NCBI RefSeq assembly: GCF_002958735.1
Contig: NZ_PPGH01000035.1
Span: 584,001-648,000 of the forward strand
From: Chromatium okenii
Lineage (GTDB): Bacteria > Pseudomonadota > Gammaproteobacteria > Chromatiales > Chromatiaceae
Reading direction: 5' to 3'
Length of the DNA stretch: 64,000 nt
Made by a program: the position numbers and the translations under genes. Shown in pieces: positions 19,641 to 29,312 of this stretch. The notes below the pieces were generated by a model. That model did not search any database and was not told the origin of the DNA. It saw only the letters and a list, made by a program, of their open reading frames with translations. Within the stretch, counting starts at the first letter, position 1. Each line of letters begins with the position of its first letter.

Positions 19641-20588
19641 TTATTCGCCAAATAAATCAGCATTTCCTTGGGTCGGTTGTTGGGTTTCAGTGTGGCGAGA
19701 TTTCTCTGCCATATTGATTCCTATCACTCGCATTTGTACGTTTCTTTCCCTTAATGATGTGCCCCTAAATAGACACATACGCTCTCTGGAGTCAAGACGT
19801 AGTTGAGCTTTAGATAGCATTAAGCCGTTGCGGTTTAACTCCTTCTTGAACCAGATTATATCAATATTGTGTTCCGCGCAGATGTCCTTGAAACCCTTTA
19901 GGGTAATGATAAACCAATCTTCTTTCAGACTATGACGCGCAATCGGCGCGGTTTTGAACATGCCATCTACAAATAATGTGTTTTCTCTACTCGTATACCA
20001 AAACATGTTGTTATCGGTGACGACTGTGCGCCCCTCACACGCCAACAACACTTTATTTAAAGCATCAATAAACGCAGAGCGATTTTGTTCAGTTTTATTA
20101 ATAACATATTCAACGGGAGTAGTGCTCCAATTCTTAGGATCACTCTGGCATTTATCATTTTTATTCAATATATTAAGAGAATGCTGTTCTGCAAATCGGG
20201 GCACTGCCGGAGTAATTTTTTTGCTCACATGAGGAGGATCAAATTCTTTTAACTCTAGTGTTGTGTTCTCCGAAGATTCGCTTGCTTTACAAGGATAGTT
20301 TTCAAGATGAATCGTTTTATTTTCGCAGGCTTTTTTAATCGCCCTCACTGCGACAGAAACATCACATCGAAACCACTCTTTACCCTCGTTTAGAAAAGAT
20401 AAAATGCTGTGTGCTGTTTTTTCGATCTTGTTCGGGTCTTCAACCAAAATTTCGTACTGGACTTGATACGGATATGGCGCACCAGTGCCAAGTTCTTTTG
20501 CACGTTCGGCTGGGTCTTTTGTGGAGTAGCCAACTTTAATAAAGTCCGGCATTGCTTCATTGGAAATAATGTAAACCCAGCCTTTCAT
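19641..20588 (-). CDS. GIY-YIG (T5orf172/MUG113-like) N-terminal domain protein
   Basis: A 315-residue protein whose first about 90 residues resemble the T5orf172/MUG113 branch of GIY-YIG nucleases: WVYIISNEAMPDFIKVGYS, DPAERAKELGTGAPYPYQV and KEWFRCDVSVAVRAIKKA. The rest is not recognised. It contains a compact region of about 120 residues (FIDALNKVLLACEGRTVVTD, LFVDGMFKTAPIARHSLKED, FKKELNRNGLMLSKAQLRLD) and ends in a polar, Gln-rich tail. It is clearly AT-richer than its neighbours and stands alone between nadE and hrcA, suggesting recent acquisition, for example from a phage or plasmid. Nuclease activity is only inferred. Confidence 0.75.
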   Translation of the reverse strand: MKGWVYIISNEAMPDFIKVGYSTKDPAERAKELGTGAPYPYQVQYEILVEDPNKIEKTAHSILSFLNEGKEWFRCDVSVAVRAIKKACENKTIHLENYPCKASESSENTTLELKEFDPPHVSKKITPAVPRFAEQHSLNILNKNDKCQSDPKNWSTTPVEYVINKTEQNRSAFIDALNKVLLACEGRTVVTDNNMFWYTSRENTLFVDGMFKTAPIARHSLKEDWFIITLKGFKDICAEHNIDIIWFKKELNRNGLMLSKAQLRLDSRERMCLFRGTSLRERNVQMRVIGINMAEKSRHTETQQPTQGNADLFGE

Positions 20589-20884
20589 TTATCAGTCCTT
20601 TAGAACCAGCTTAATTAATTTCCACCCGTTCCGCATTAAGAATGAGGAGTTTTCTTATTGGCATTAAATCTTAATTTGTCACAATGTGAGTTGCGTACTG
20701 GAATCGGCGATTTGCCCCACCATTCAAATCATCAATTCAGAATGCAACCGACTTTGCTGCGTTATCGTGACCATGCTTTCCGCTTAACAACTCACAAATC
20801 GCTCCGCAGACAGCCTAAATGTTGCGTTGACGCGCTGAAAGTAGCACTGCGCATGAATTGTGCACGATTGACGCGAGCTGAGTC

Positions 20885-20913
20885 TTGACAGCCTCGATCA
20901 CGATCCCTAAATT
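20885..20913 (+). promoter_or_regulatory. Sigma-70-type promoter of hrcA operon
   Basis: TTGACA at 20885-20890 and TAAATT at 20908-20913 are separated by 17 bp. The -35 box is perfect. The CIRCE operator starts 5 bp downstream, overlapping the expected transcription start, as usual for HrcA-controlled promoters. Confidence 0.75.
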
Positions 20914-20918
20914 GCGTG

Positions 20919-20945
20919 TTAGCACTCTTTAACGGTGAGTGCTAA
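20919..20945 (+). promoter_or_regulatory. CIRCE operator (HrcA binding site)
   Basis: A perfect CIRCE: TTAGCACTC, 9 bp spacer, GAGTGCTAA. HrcA binds this inverted repeat and represses the downstream chaperone genes at normal temperature. It lies upstream of hrcA, so hrcA-grpE-dnaK-dnaJ is autoregulated. It also shows that the open frame beginning at 20935 does not mark the true start of hrcA. Confidence 0.97.
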
Positions 20946-21015
20946 CACCACCAGCCACCGCTGGCATATCTCAGGTCAACCTTTTCAAACCACTGTTATC
21001 ACTGGTAAAACAACC

Positions 21016-22068
21016 TTGACGACCGAGACCTCACGCATTGAAACACCGGTGAGTGACCGCGCTTTGCACTTTTTGAAAGTGCTGGTGGAGCGGTATATCC
21101 GCGAAGGTCAGCCGATTGGCTCGCGCACGCTGGCAAAAGACACCGGTTTGGATTTGAGTCCAGCAACCGTGCGCAATGTGATGGCTGATTTGGAAGAAAT
21201 GGGACTGGTGGTGTCGCCGCATACGTCCGCCGGGCGTGTGCCGACGGTTGCCGGTTATCGGCTGTTCGTGAATTCGTTGTTGACTTGGCACCAACCGTCG
21301 GCAGATGACATCGCCGCACTGCGCCACCGTTTTGATGTGCGTACCGATGCGAAATCACTGATTGAAACGGCATCAACGCTGTTATCGGGGGTGACGCATC
21401 TTGCCGGCGTGGTGATGATGCCACGCCATAACAGCAACGTTTTTCGGCAGATTGAACTGCTGCCGCTGTCGGGAACGCGGGTGTTGGTGATTTTGGTCAC
21501 GAACGAAGGCGAGGTGCACAACCGCGTCATCGGCACGGCGCGTCCGTTTACGCCGTCGCAGTTGGAGCAAACCTCGAATTATCTGAATCAGATGTTCACC
21601 GGGCAGGACATCGGCGAAGTGCGGCGGCGGTTGGTGGAAGAGTTGAAAAACACTCATGCCGACATGGATCAGCAAATGTTGCAGGCAGCGGCGCTGGCGC
21701 AGGACGTGGTGGCAGCCGCCGAACAACGCGACGACTGCTTTATCGCTGGGCAAACAAACCTGATGGAATTCGGTGAGTTAGCCAGCATGGAGCGCATCAA
21801 ACAGCTCTTTGATGTGTTCAATCAAAAGCGCGAGATTTTGCACATTTTGGATCGCTGCATCGCTGCCGACGGTGTGCAGATTTTCATCGGCGAGGAATCT
21901 GGTTACGCGCTGTTGGGCGATTGCAGTCTGGTTACGGCGAATTATCAGGTGAATGATCGCATCGTCGGAGTGCTGGGCGTCATCGGTCCAACCCGCATGG
22001 ATTATCAACGAGTGATTCCCATCGTTGATGTCACCGCCCGGCTGCTGACTGCGGCGCTGCGGCAATAA
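21016..22068 (+). CDS. hrcA: Heat-inducible transcription repressor HrcA
   Basis: The repressor of the CIRCE regulon. The N-terminal winged helix (ALHFLKVLVERYIREGQPIG, SRTLAKDTGLDLSPATVRNV, MADLEEMGLV) is followed by SPHTSAGRVPTVAGYRLFV. The GAF-like and C-terminal regions include VLVILVTNEGEVHNRVI and IFIGEES, GVIGPTRMDYQRVIPIVD. The start is unclear: TTG at 21016 or GTG at 21049 both suit the family length; the frame is open to 20935 inside CIRCE. It needs GroEL for folding in known systems, but groESL is not in the window. Confidence 0.94.
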   Translation: MTTETSRIETPVSDRALHFLKVLVERYIREGQPIGSRTLAKDTGLDLSPATVRNVMADLEEMGLVVSPHTSAGRVPTVAGYRLFVNSLLTWHQPSADDIAALRHRFDVRTDAKSLIETASTLLSGVTHLAGVVMMPRHNSNVFRQIELLPLSGTRVLVILVTNEGEVHNRVIGTARPFTPSQLEQTSNYLNQMFTGQDIGEVRRRLVEELKNTHADMDQQMLQAAALAQDVVAAAEQRDDCFIAGQTNLMEFGELASMERIKQLFDVFNQKREILHILDRCIAADGVQIFIGEESGYALLGDCSLVTANYQVNDRIVGVLGVIGPTRMDYQRVIPIVDVTARLLTAALRQ

Positions 22069-22071
22069 ACG

Positions 22072-22129
22072 AGTTGTCAGTTTTCAGTGCGCAAACTGCG
22101 AATCCACTGTCTACTGAAAACTGCCAACT
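22072..22129. repeat. Inverted pair of AGTTGxCAGTTTTCAGT repeats between hrcA and grpE
   Basis: AGTTGTCAGTTTTCAGT (22072-22088) and ACTGAAAACTGCCAACT (22113-22129) pair over 17 bp with one mismatch, with a 24-nt loop. There is no T-run, so it is not a classic terminator, but in mRNA it could attenuate or protect the transcript between the two genes. Related words occur near 5.87 and 12.91 kb. Confidence 0.8.
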
Positions 22130-22146
22130 AAACACTGGAATAAAAT

Positions 22147-22764
22147 ATGAAATCAAACCCTTATAAAGATGCGCAGGCAGCGCAAACGCTCACTCCTGAC
22201 CCGATCATTGATAACACTGATGAAGTGATCTTGGTTGCCGATCCCAGCGCGGAAGTCGCACTGGAAAACCCAGCGGAACCGGTTGTAACTGCGGAAGAAC
22301 TCGCCGCTGCGCTCGTCGCTGCCCGTACTGATGCCGAAGCGCAGCGCGAGCAGGTGTTACGGGTTCGCGCTGAGTTGGAAAACATTCGCCGTCGCCATGT
22401 GAATGAATTGGAAAAGGCGCACAAATTCGCGCTGGAAGGTTTCGCCCGCGAATTGTTGCAAGTCCGCGACAGTTTGGAACTCGGTCATCAAGCTGCGCTT
22501 GATGCGACGGCCAATGTCGAGAAACTGCGCGAAGGAACTGAATTAACTTTGAAATTGCTCGGCGATGTGATGGAGAAATTCGGCGTGACGGCGGTTGATC
22601 CGTTGGAGCAGCCGTTTGATCCGGCATTTCATCAAGCGATTTCGATGCAGCCCCGCGCCGATGTCGCCCCCAATACGGTGGTTGCGGTGGTGCAGAAGGG
22701 TTATGTGCTTAACGGTCGCCTAGTGCGCCCGGCGATGGTGCTGGTGTCGTCCGCGCCTTCCTGA
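22147..22764 (+). CDS. grpE: Nucleotide exchange factor GrpE
   Basis: Co-chaperone that releases ADP from DnaK. An acidic variable N-terminus precedes a long helix (ENIRRRHVNELEKAHKFALE, RELLQVRDSLELG). The beta domain has VMEKFGVTAVDPLEQPFDPA, FHQAISMQP and GYVLNGRLVRPAMVLVS. Length 205 is normal. It is second in the CIRCE operon. Confidence 0.96.
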   Translation: MKSNPYKDAQAAQTLTPDPIIDNTDEVILVADPSAEVALENPAEPVVTAEELAAALVAARTDAEAQREQVLRVRAELENIRRRHVNELEKAHKFALEGFARELLQVRDSLELGHQAALDATANVEKLREGTELTLKLLGDVMEKFGVTAVDPLEQPFDPAFHQAISMQPRADVAPNTVVAVVQKGYVLNGRLVRPAMVLVSSAPS

Positions 22765-22861
22765 GCAATCCGCTTGAATTAACGGGGATTTTTCCCCATT
22801 TGACATCTTGACTGGGCGCTGCGGCGCTCTCCCTAAACATCTTTTTGGAGCGTGAAGTTTT

Positions 22862-24771
22862 ATGGGCAAAATTATCGGTATTGACCTTGGCACCACCAAT
22901 TCCTGCGTCGCGGTGATGGAAGGTGACACGGTGAAGGTGATTGAGAACGTCGAAGGCGACCGCACCACGCCGTCCATCATCGCCTACACCAATGACGGCG
23001 AAGTGCTGGTGGGACAGTCGGCGAAACGCCAGTCCGTCACCAATCCCGCCAACACGTTGTTTGCGATTAAACGCTTGATTGGACGGCGGTTTGAGGATCA
23101 GGTTGTCGCCAAAGATAAGGACATGGTGCCTTACAAAATCGTCAAGGCGGACAACGGCGATGCGTGGGTGGAGATCAACGGCAAGAAAATGGCACCGCCG
23201 GAAATCTCCGCCAAGGTGTTGCAGAAGATGAAAAAGACCGCCGAGGATTATCTCGGTCACGCGGTCACTGAGGCGGTGATCACCGTTCCGGCCTATTTCA
23301 ACGATTCGCAGCGGCAGGCGACGAAAGATGCTGGGCGCATCGCTGGTTTGGAGGTCAAGCGCATCATCAATGAGCCAACGGCAGCGGCGCTGGCGTATGG
23401 CATGGATAAGCGGCGCGGCGATCAAAAAATCGCGGTTTACGATCTCGGCGGCGGCACCTTTGACGTGTCGATTATTGAGATCGCGGAAATCGAGGGCGAG
23501 CATCAGTTTGAAGTGCTTTCCACCAACGGCGATACCTTCCTCGGTGGCGAAGATTTTGATATGCGGATCATTGATTTCCTCGTGGAGGATTTCAAAAAGA
23601 GCCAAGGCTTTGATTTGCGCAACGATCCGCTGGCGCTGCAACGGCTGAAAGAGGCGGCGGAAAAAGCCAAGATCGAACTTTCCACCAGTCAGCAGACCGA
23701 CATCAATCTGCCGTATATCACCGCCGATCAAAACGGCCCGAAGCATCTCAACGTCAAGCTGACTCGCGCCAAGCTGGAGTCGCTGGTGGATGAGCTGGTG
23801 GATCGCACCATCGACCCGTGCCGCATCGCGCTGAAAGATGCGGGACTGGCTGCCGGACAAATCGACGAGGTGATTTGGTCGGCGGGCAGACGCGGATGCC
23901 GAAGGTGCAGGCCAAAGTTGAGGAATTCTTTGGCAAAACCCGCGCAAAGATGTCAATCCCGATGAAGCTGTGGCGATTGGCGCGGCGATTCAGGGCGGCG
24001 TGCTCGGCGGCGAAGTCAAGGACGTGCTGTTGCTGGATGTGACGCCGTTGTCGCTCGGCATCGAAACGCTCGGCGGGTGATGACCAAGCTGATTGAGAAA
24101 AACACCACGATTCCGACCTCGGCGCAGCAGGTGTTTTCGACCGCTGAGGATAATCAAACCGCCGTCACCGTCCATGTGTTGCAGGGCGAGCGCGAACGCG
24201 CAGTCAGCAATAAATCGCTGGGGCGGTTTGATTTGAGCGATATTCCGCCCGCGCCGCGTGGGTGCCGCAGGTGGAGGTGAAGTTTGACATCGACGCCAAC
24301 GGCATTTTGAACGTGTCGGCGAAAGACAAGGCGACCAACAAGCAGCAGTCAATCATCATCAAGGCTTCATCTGGTTTGTCGGAAGGCGAAATCGCCAAGA
24401 TGGTCAAGGATGCCGAGGCTCATGCTGAGGAAGATCGCCATTTCCACGCGCTGGTTGCTGCTCGCAATCAGGCCGATTCGATGATTCACGCCACCCGCAA
24501 GTCGATGGAGCAGCTCGGCGACAAAATTGAGAGCGGCGAGAAATCATCCATCGAATCGGCGATCACTGCACTGGAAGCAGCGATGAAGACCGAAGATAAA
24601 GAGCGCATTGAATCCCTGACCAAGGAACTTGGCGAAGTTTCCGGCAAAATGGCAGAGCGGTTGTATGCCAATCCGGGCGAGGCTGGCGCTGCATCTGAAG
24701 AAGCGCCAGCCAAACCGAAGGATGACGTGGTTGATGCGGAATTCGAGGAAGTGAAGGACAACAAAAAATAA
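22862..24771 (+). CDS. dnaK: Chaperone DnaK (Hsp70), four apparent single-base deletions
   Basis: The ATPase domain begins [20 protein letters not shown] and includes [39 protein letters not shown] and [14 protein letters not shown]. The C-terminal half has [37 protein letters not shown] and an acidic end ([13 protein letters not shown]). Four breaks were located: about 23875 (expected [10 protein letters not shown]), 23940 ([12 protein letters not shown]), 24073 ([13 protein letters not shown]) and 24255 (RGVPQVEV). Each is repaired by adding one base. Correcting them gives a normal DnaK of about 637 residues. Because DnaK is needed for stress growth, real loss is unlikely. Confidence 0.93.
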
Positions 24772-24895
24772 GCTCAAGGGCCGCCCGCCGGTCTTTGCTT
24801 GATCGCTTGAAAGCGCACCGGTGTCATCTTCGCCGCTGCGCTTTTTGCCTTTGAGGGCAGCGGGTTAGCGGATGTTTGTGACTGGAATCAACACT

Positions 24896-26034
24896 ATGGC
24901 AAAACGCGATTATTACGAAGTTTTAGGCGTTCCGCGCAACGCCAGCGAAGCCGATTTGAAGAAAGCCTTTCGGCGTTTGGCAATGAAATATCATCCCGAC
25001 CGCAACCCCGGCGATGCCGAAGCTGAGGGCAAATTTAAGGAAGCAAAACAAGCACATGATGTTTTAAATGATCCAAAAAAACGCTCCGCTTACGATCAAT
25101 TTGGTCATGCGGGAGTGGACGCTGGCGCGGGCGGATTTGGTGGCGGCGGTGGACGCGCTGGCGCAAGTTCGTTTTCCGATATTTTTGGTCAGATATTTTC
25201 GGGGATATTTTTGGCGGTCGCGCCGGTGGTCGCCGTACCCAGCGCGGCAATGATCTGCGCTACGACTTGACGCTCTCACTGGAAGACGCAGTCAACGGCA
25301 AAGAGGTCAAAATTCGCCTACCGGTGCAGGTTGATTGCCAGTTCTGCAACGGCACTGGTGCAAAACCCGGTACGCAGCCCAAAGCCTGTCCGACTTGCGG
25401 CGGCGCGGGTCAAGTGCGAATGCAGCAGGGCTTTTTCTCGATTCAGCAAACCTGCCCCGAATGTCGCGGAGCGGGCACGGTGATTGAGGAACCCTGCCCG
25501 CATTGCCGAGGACGTGGGCGGTTGCAGGAAGAGAAAACGCTGTCGGTGAAAGTGCCGCCTGGCGTGGATAACGGCGACCGCATTCGGCTGGCGAACGAGG
25601 GTGAACGCGGCGAACAGGGTGGACCGAACGGCGATCTTTACGTCCAAATTCAGGTGCAGCAGCATCCGATTTTCACCCGTGAAGACAACAACTTATATTG
25701 TCAAGTGCCGATTAGTTTTGTCACTGCGGCGCTTGGCGGAGAATTGGAAGTGCCGACGCTGGACGGCAAGGTGATGTTGAAAATCCCCGGCGGAACCCAG
25801 ACCAGCCAACTGTTTCGGATTCGCAACAAGGGCGTGAAACCAGTGCGCGGCGGGGCGCTCGGCGATCTGATTTGTCGCGTGACGGTAGAAACGCCGGTCA
25901 ATCTCACCGAACGGCAGAAAGAGTTGTTACAAGAATTCGAGTCCAGCGTTCAGGAAGGCGGTTCGCATCACAATCCGCAGTCGCATTCGTGGCTTGATGG
26001 CGTTAAGAATTTCTTTGAAAAGATGGGGTTGTAG
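24896..26034 (+). CDS. dnaJ: Chaperone DnaJ (Hsp40), one frameshift
   Basis: The J domain has [20 protein letters not shown] and the HPD motif in [12 protein letters not shown] Gly-rich linker follows and the frame breaks near 25200, where DIFGQIF continues in another frame as [12 protein letters not shown]. The Zn domain has four CxxCxGxG motifs ([32 protein letters not shown]). The C-terminal substrate domains end at FFEKMGL. I chose MAKRDYY at 24896 as start. It is last in the chaperone operon. Confidence 0.94.
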
Positions 26035-26042
26035 TGTGTAGC

Positions 26043-26068
26043 GCGTCACGCCGGCAGCGGTGTGACGC
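26043..26068. terminator. Possible bidirectional hairpin terminator after dnaJ
   Basis: GCGTCACGCCG (26043-26053) and CGGTGTGACGC (26058-26068) form an 11-bp stem with one mismatch and a 4-nt loop. It lies between the converging dnaJ and SseB-like genes. A U-run is missing on both strands, so intrinsic termination would be weak. Confidence 0.45.
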
Positions 26069-26075
26069 ATTGCAT

Positions 26076-26489
26076 TCATTCCGCTGACAGCGCAGCAAGT
26101 TGCGCCACATCCTGCGCTTCAAAATCCATTCCCACCTCCAAACTCGGATTGAGCGTAATCGCATAACCGACGCCGAGTTTTTCTAAAATCCACCGAAATT
26201 CAGTCACTAATCCGCCGCCGTACCCCGGAAAATCTGCGACAAATACCTTTGCGCGTTCGGGACTGCTAAACAACACCAGCACTGCATCGCCCGTTTCGGT
26301 CGTCAATTTCAGCGGTTGCGCCGTTGAAGTCGTGGTTTGCAAACCACCGATTTGCTGCGACTCGTATACCGGCATAAACACTTCAGAATTAAGCAGCGTC
26401 ATTAACAACTGTTCTGGTGGCAATTCGCCATTTTGTGCAGCAATCAATTGACGTTCCAGATCATTTTGCGCAATGAAGGATGCAGACAT
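26076..26489 (-). CDS. SseB-family protein
   Basis: A 137-residue protein with the SseB (enhanced serine sensitivity) N-terminal domain: NDLERQLIAAQNGELPPEQL, LNSEVFMPVYE, GDAVLVLFSSPERAKVF and LNPSLEVGMDFEAQDV. Its molecular function is not known. It converges on dnaJ and has no operon partner. Confidence 0.85.
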   Translation of the reverse strand: MSASFIAQNDLERQLIAAQNGELPPEQLLMTLLNSEVFMPVYESQQIGGLQTTTSTAQPLKLTTETGDAVLVLFSSPERAKVFVADFPGYGGGLVTEFRWILEKLGVGYAITLNPSLEVGMDFEAQDVAQLAALSAE

Positions 26490-26546
26490 AAACAGCGACT
26501 CCCAATAATAGCGCCGTATTTAACGGCGCAGCGTTGATGAATACAA

Positions 26547-27605
26547 TCAGCGACAACTTTGCTGCCGCTGTACTCGCGCTTCGGCGAGTTCATACAGCAT
26601 TGGCACGGTGTCATTCCAACTCACGCAAGCATCGGTCACGCTTTGACCAAAAATTAATTCTTTTTGAGCATCAAGATTTTGCCGCCCAGCAACTAAATGA
26701 CTTTCAATCATTGCGCCCATGATACGCCGATCACCGCGTCCGATTTGCCCAGCAACATCCTGACAGATGCGCAATTGTTTTTCTGGACGCTTGGCGCTAT
26801 TGGCGTGACTGAAATCAATCATCACTTTTGGAATTAAGCCCGCTTCGATAATCTGCTCGGCAGCGATATTAACGCTTTCCGTATCGTAATTCGGACGTTG
26901 ACCGCCGCGCAAAATAATGTGCGTATCGCTATTGCCAGTGGTACTAAAAATTGCCGATTGCCCGTCTTTTGTGACTGACATGAATACGTGTGGACGTGCA
27001 GCGGCATGAATGGCATCAATGGCAACGCGCACATCTCCATTGGTCGCATTTTTAAAACCAATGGGACAGGATAGCCCGGAAGCTAATTCTCGATGACCTT
27101 GGCTTTCCGTGGTTCGTGCACCAATCGCGCCCCAGCTCACTTGATCGGCGATGTATTGCGGGCTAATTAAATCGAGAAATTCAGTGCCCGCTGGGATGCC
27201 CATTTCATTCACATCTAATAGCAGTTTACGAGCGATTCCCAGTCCTTTGTTAATCTCGAAACTGCCGTCAAGATCGGGATCGTTAATTAAACCTTTCCAA
27301 CCTACTGTGGTGCGCGGTTTTTCAAAATATACCCGCATAATCAATAGCAAATGTTCATTCAATTCACGGCACAGCGGCTGAAGGTGCTGCGCGTATTCCA
27401 ACGCTGCCAGCGGATCGTGCACTGAACAGGGACCGACCACGACTAATAACCGATCATCGTGACCGTTAAGAATGTTTTGAATCGCATGGCGAGCGGAATA
27501 AACCGTCAATGCCGCCGCTTCAGATAGCGGATATTCATCGTGCAGAGCACGCGGCGAGCGAACTTGAGTGATGTCGCGGATGCGCAGATCGTCAGTTTGG
27601 TGCAT
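26547..27605 (-). CDS. aroG: 3-deoxy-7-phosphoheptulonate synthase, type I
   Basis: First step of the shikimate pathway, joining PEP and erythrose 4-phosphate. Clear AroF/G/H-type motifs are LLVVVGPCSVHDPLAALEYA, RVYFEKPRTTVGWKGLINDP, GTEFLDLISPQYIADQVSWG, GARTTESQGHRELASGLSCP and IGFKNATNGD, with metal-binding Cys in GPCS and HIILRGG, DFSHANS later. Length 352 is normal. Which of the three E. coli feedback classes it belongs to cannot be told from sequence. Confidence 0.95.
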   Translation of the reverse strand: MHQTDDLRIRDITQVRSPRALHDEYPLSEAAALTVYSARHAIQNILNGHDDRLLVVVGPCSVHDPLAALEYAQHLQPLCRELNEHLLLIMRVYFEKPRTTVGWKGLINDPDLDGSFEINKGLGIARKLLLDVNEMGIPAGTEFLDLISPQYIADQVSWGAIGARTTESQGHRELASGLSCPIGFKNATNGDVRVAIDAIHAAARPHVFMSVTKDGQSAIFSTTGNSDTHIILRGGQRPNYDTESVNIAAEQIIEAGLIPKVMIDFSHANSAKRPEKQLRICQDVAGQIGRGDRRIMGAMIESHLVAGRQNLDAQKELIFGQSVTDACVSWNDTVPMLYELAEARVQRQQSCR

Positions 27606-27836
27606 GGTTTTAAGCGCGAAGTGAGCGAAAGCGCGAGTATAAACCAGAGGTCAGAAGGCGCTGATCTCGATGCGTTGTCCGCACTTCAATAGTGCGTTTT
27701 CCGCGCCAGCTCCACCTTTTGGTTCAAATACCGTGACCAACCATCGCACGGCATTTGGTGGGCACGGCAACGCAATAAATGGCATGATTTTTGTCTGATT
27801 TCTAAAAACAAGCGCGGTTGCAGGAGTCCACAGCCC

Positions 27837-29312
27837 ATGCTTACACAGTTCCAATCCAGCACTGCGGGACCATTACGGAATCGCCATGAAGGGCCACTTA
27901 CGGCTTTTCACGAGTTTTATCAAGATGATTTTCGCCCGCGTGGTCATTATTTGCCGATGTGGGAACACATCCAAATCACTGGCCAGCAAATGCTCGGCGC
28001 TAAAGCCCATGATGCGCATCTCGCATTGCACAATGAAGGCGTCACTTTTACTGTTTATTCCGATTCCGATGAAGGCATTGAGCGGGTGTGGCCGTTCGAT
28101 ATTTTGCCACGCATTATTCCGGCAGCGGAATGGCGACAAATTGAAGCAGGCATTAAACAGCGTATTCGGGCGCTGAATCTGTTTTTGAAAGACCTTTATC
28201 ACGGTCAACGGATTTTGAAAGATGGCGTTATTCCGCCAGAGTTAATTTATCGCGGTAAAGATTTTCGCCGTGAAATCATGGACATTGATCCGCCGCACGA
28301 TATTTACACACACATCAGCGGCGTCGATTTAATTCGGGATGAAGCCGGTCAGTATTTGGTATTAGAAGACAATCTGCGCACTCCGTCTGGCGTGTCGTAC
28401 ATGATTGAAAATCGCATTATTGAACGGCGCATTTTACCGGAATTTTTCGCCCGTTATCGAGTACGGCGCGTTGAACATTATCCTGAGTTGTTATTACAAG
28501 CATTGCGTCATCTTTCGCCGCGTGGTGAAGATTCAGCAGTAATTGTCGTATTAACGCCGGGGATTTTTAATTCCGCGTATTTCGAGCACACCTTTTTAGC
28601 TAAAGAAATGGGTGTGGAATTGGCCGAAGGGCGCGATTTGGTCTGCAAAAACAATAAGGTTTATCTCAAAACCACGCAGGGATTGCGCCAAGTTGATGTG
28701 ATTTATCGCCGCGTCGATGACGATTTTCTGGATCCGCTGGTGTTTCGACCGGATTCGATGCTCGGCGTCGCTGGCGTCATCAATGCGTGGCGAGCCGGAC
28801 AAGTCGCCATCGTCAATGCGCCGGGTGCGGGCATTGCGGATGATAAAGCGGTTTATGCGTATGTGCCTGACATCATTCGGTATTATCTTGGCGAATCGCC
28901 CATTTTAGCCAGCGTCCCGACTTATCAAATGACCAACGCGCAGGATTTGGCGTATGTACTGGACAACATGCAGACGATGGTGATTAAAGCCGTGGCGGAA
29001 TCCGGCGGTTATGGAATGCTGATGGGACCGTCGTCAACTGCCGTACAACGTGCGGATTTTGCCCGCAAAATTGTTGAAAATCCGCGTAATTACATCGCCC
29101 AGCCGGTGGTGCAGATTTCGCGGCATCTGTGTTATTTGGACGGCGAACTCGAATCGCGTCATCTGGATTTACGTCCTTTTGCCATTTATGGGCGCGATAT
29201 TGAAGTAGTTCCGGGCGGTTTGACCCGGGTGGCGATGACCAAAGGTTCGCTGGTCGTCAACTCCTCGCAAGGCGGGGGCAGCAAAGATACTTGGGTGCTG
29301 GCCGACTCATGA
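27837..29312 (+). CDS. Circularly permuted type 2 ATP-grasp protein (DUF404/DUF407)
   Basis: A 491-residue ATP-grasp amidoligase-like protein, first of a three-gene unit with an alpha-E and a transglutaminase-like gene. Landmarks are YRGKDFRREIMDIDPPHDIY, GVDLIRDEAGQYLVLEDNLR, TPSGVSYMIENR, IYRRVDDDFLDPLVFR and the glycine-rich KAVAESGGYGMLMGPS. In genome analyses of ATP-grasp peptide ligases this trio is predicted to make or attach peptides, but the substrate is unknown. The stop overlaps the next start (ATGA). Confidence 0.92.
   Translation: MLTQFQSSTAGPLRNRHEGPLTAFHEFYQDDFRPRGHYLPMWEHIQITGQQMLGAKAHDAHLALHNEGVTFTVYSDSDEGIERVWPFDILPRIIPAAEWRQIEAGIKQRIRALNLFLKDLYHGQRILKDGVIPPELIYRGKDFRREIMDIDPPHDIYTHISGVDLIRDEAGQYLVLEDNLRTPSGVSYMIENRIIERRILPEFFARYRVRRVEHYPELLLQALRHLSPRGEDSAVIVVLTPGIFNSAYFEHTFLAKEMGVELAEGRDLVCKNNKVYLKTTQGLRQVDVIYRRVDDDFLDPLVFRPDSMLGVAGVINAWRAGQVAIVNAPGAGIADDKAVYAYVPDIIRYYLGESPILASVPTYQMTNAQDLAYVLDNMQTMVIKAVAESGGYGMLMGPSSTAVQRADFARKIVENPRNYIAQPVVQISRHLCYLDGELESRHLDLRPFAIYGRDIEVVPGGLTRVAMTKGSLVVNSSQGGGSKDTWVLADS

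Noticed and set aside
20658..20888. 76-codon plus-strand gene upstream of hrcA
   Set aside because: No recognisable sequence, and it ends inside the hrcA promoter; probably chance.
22709..23956. 415-codon open frame on the minus strand opposite grpE and dnaK
   Set aside because: It is antisense to the strongly conserved dnaK; such mirror frames are common opposite GC-rich hsp70 genes. The translation shows no recognisable domain.
23870..24260. Programmed frameshifting in dnaK
   Set aside because: Four shifts without slippery heptamers or common structure, in a gene never known to use it; single-base deletions explain it better.
27651..27854. 67-codon minus-strand gene between aroG and the ATP-grasp gene
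   Set aside because: Overlaps the start of the ATP-grasp gene, has no homology signal and would leave no room for its promoter.
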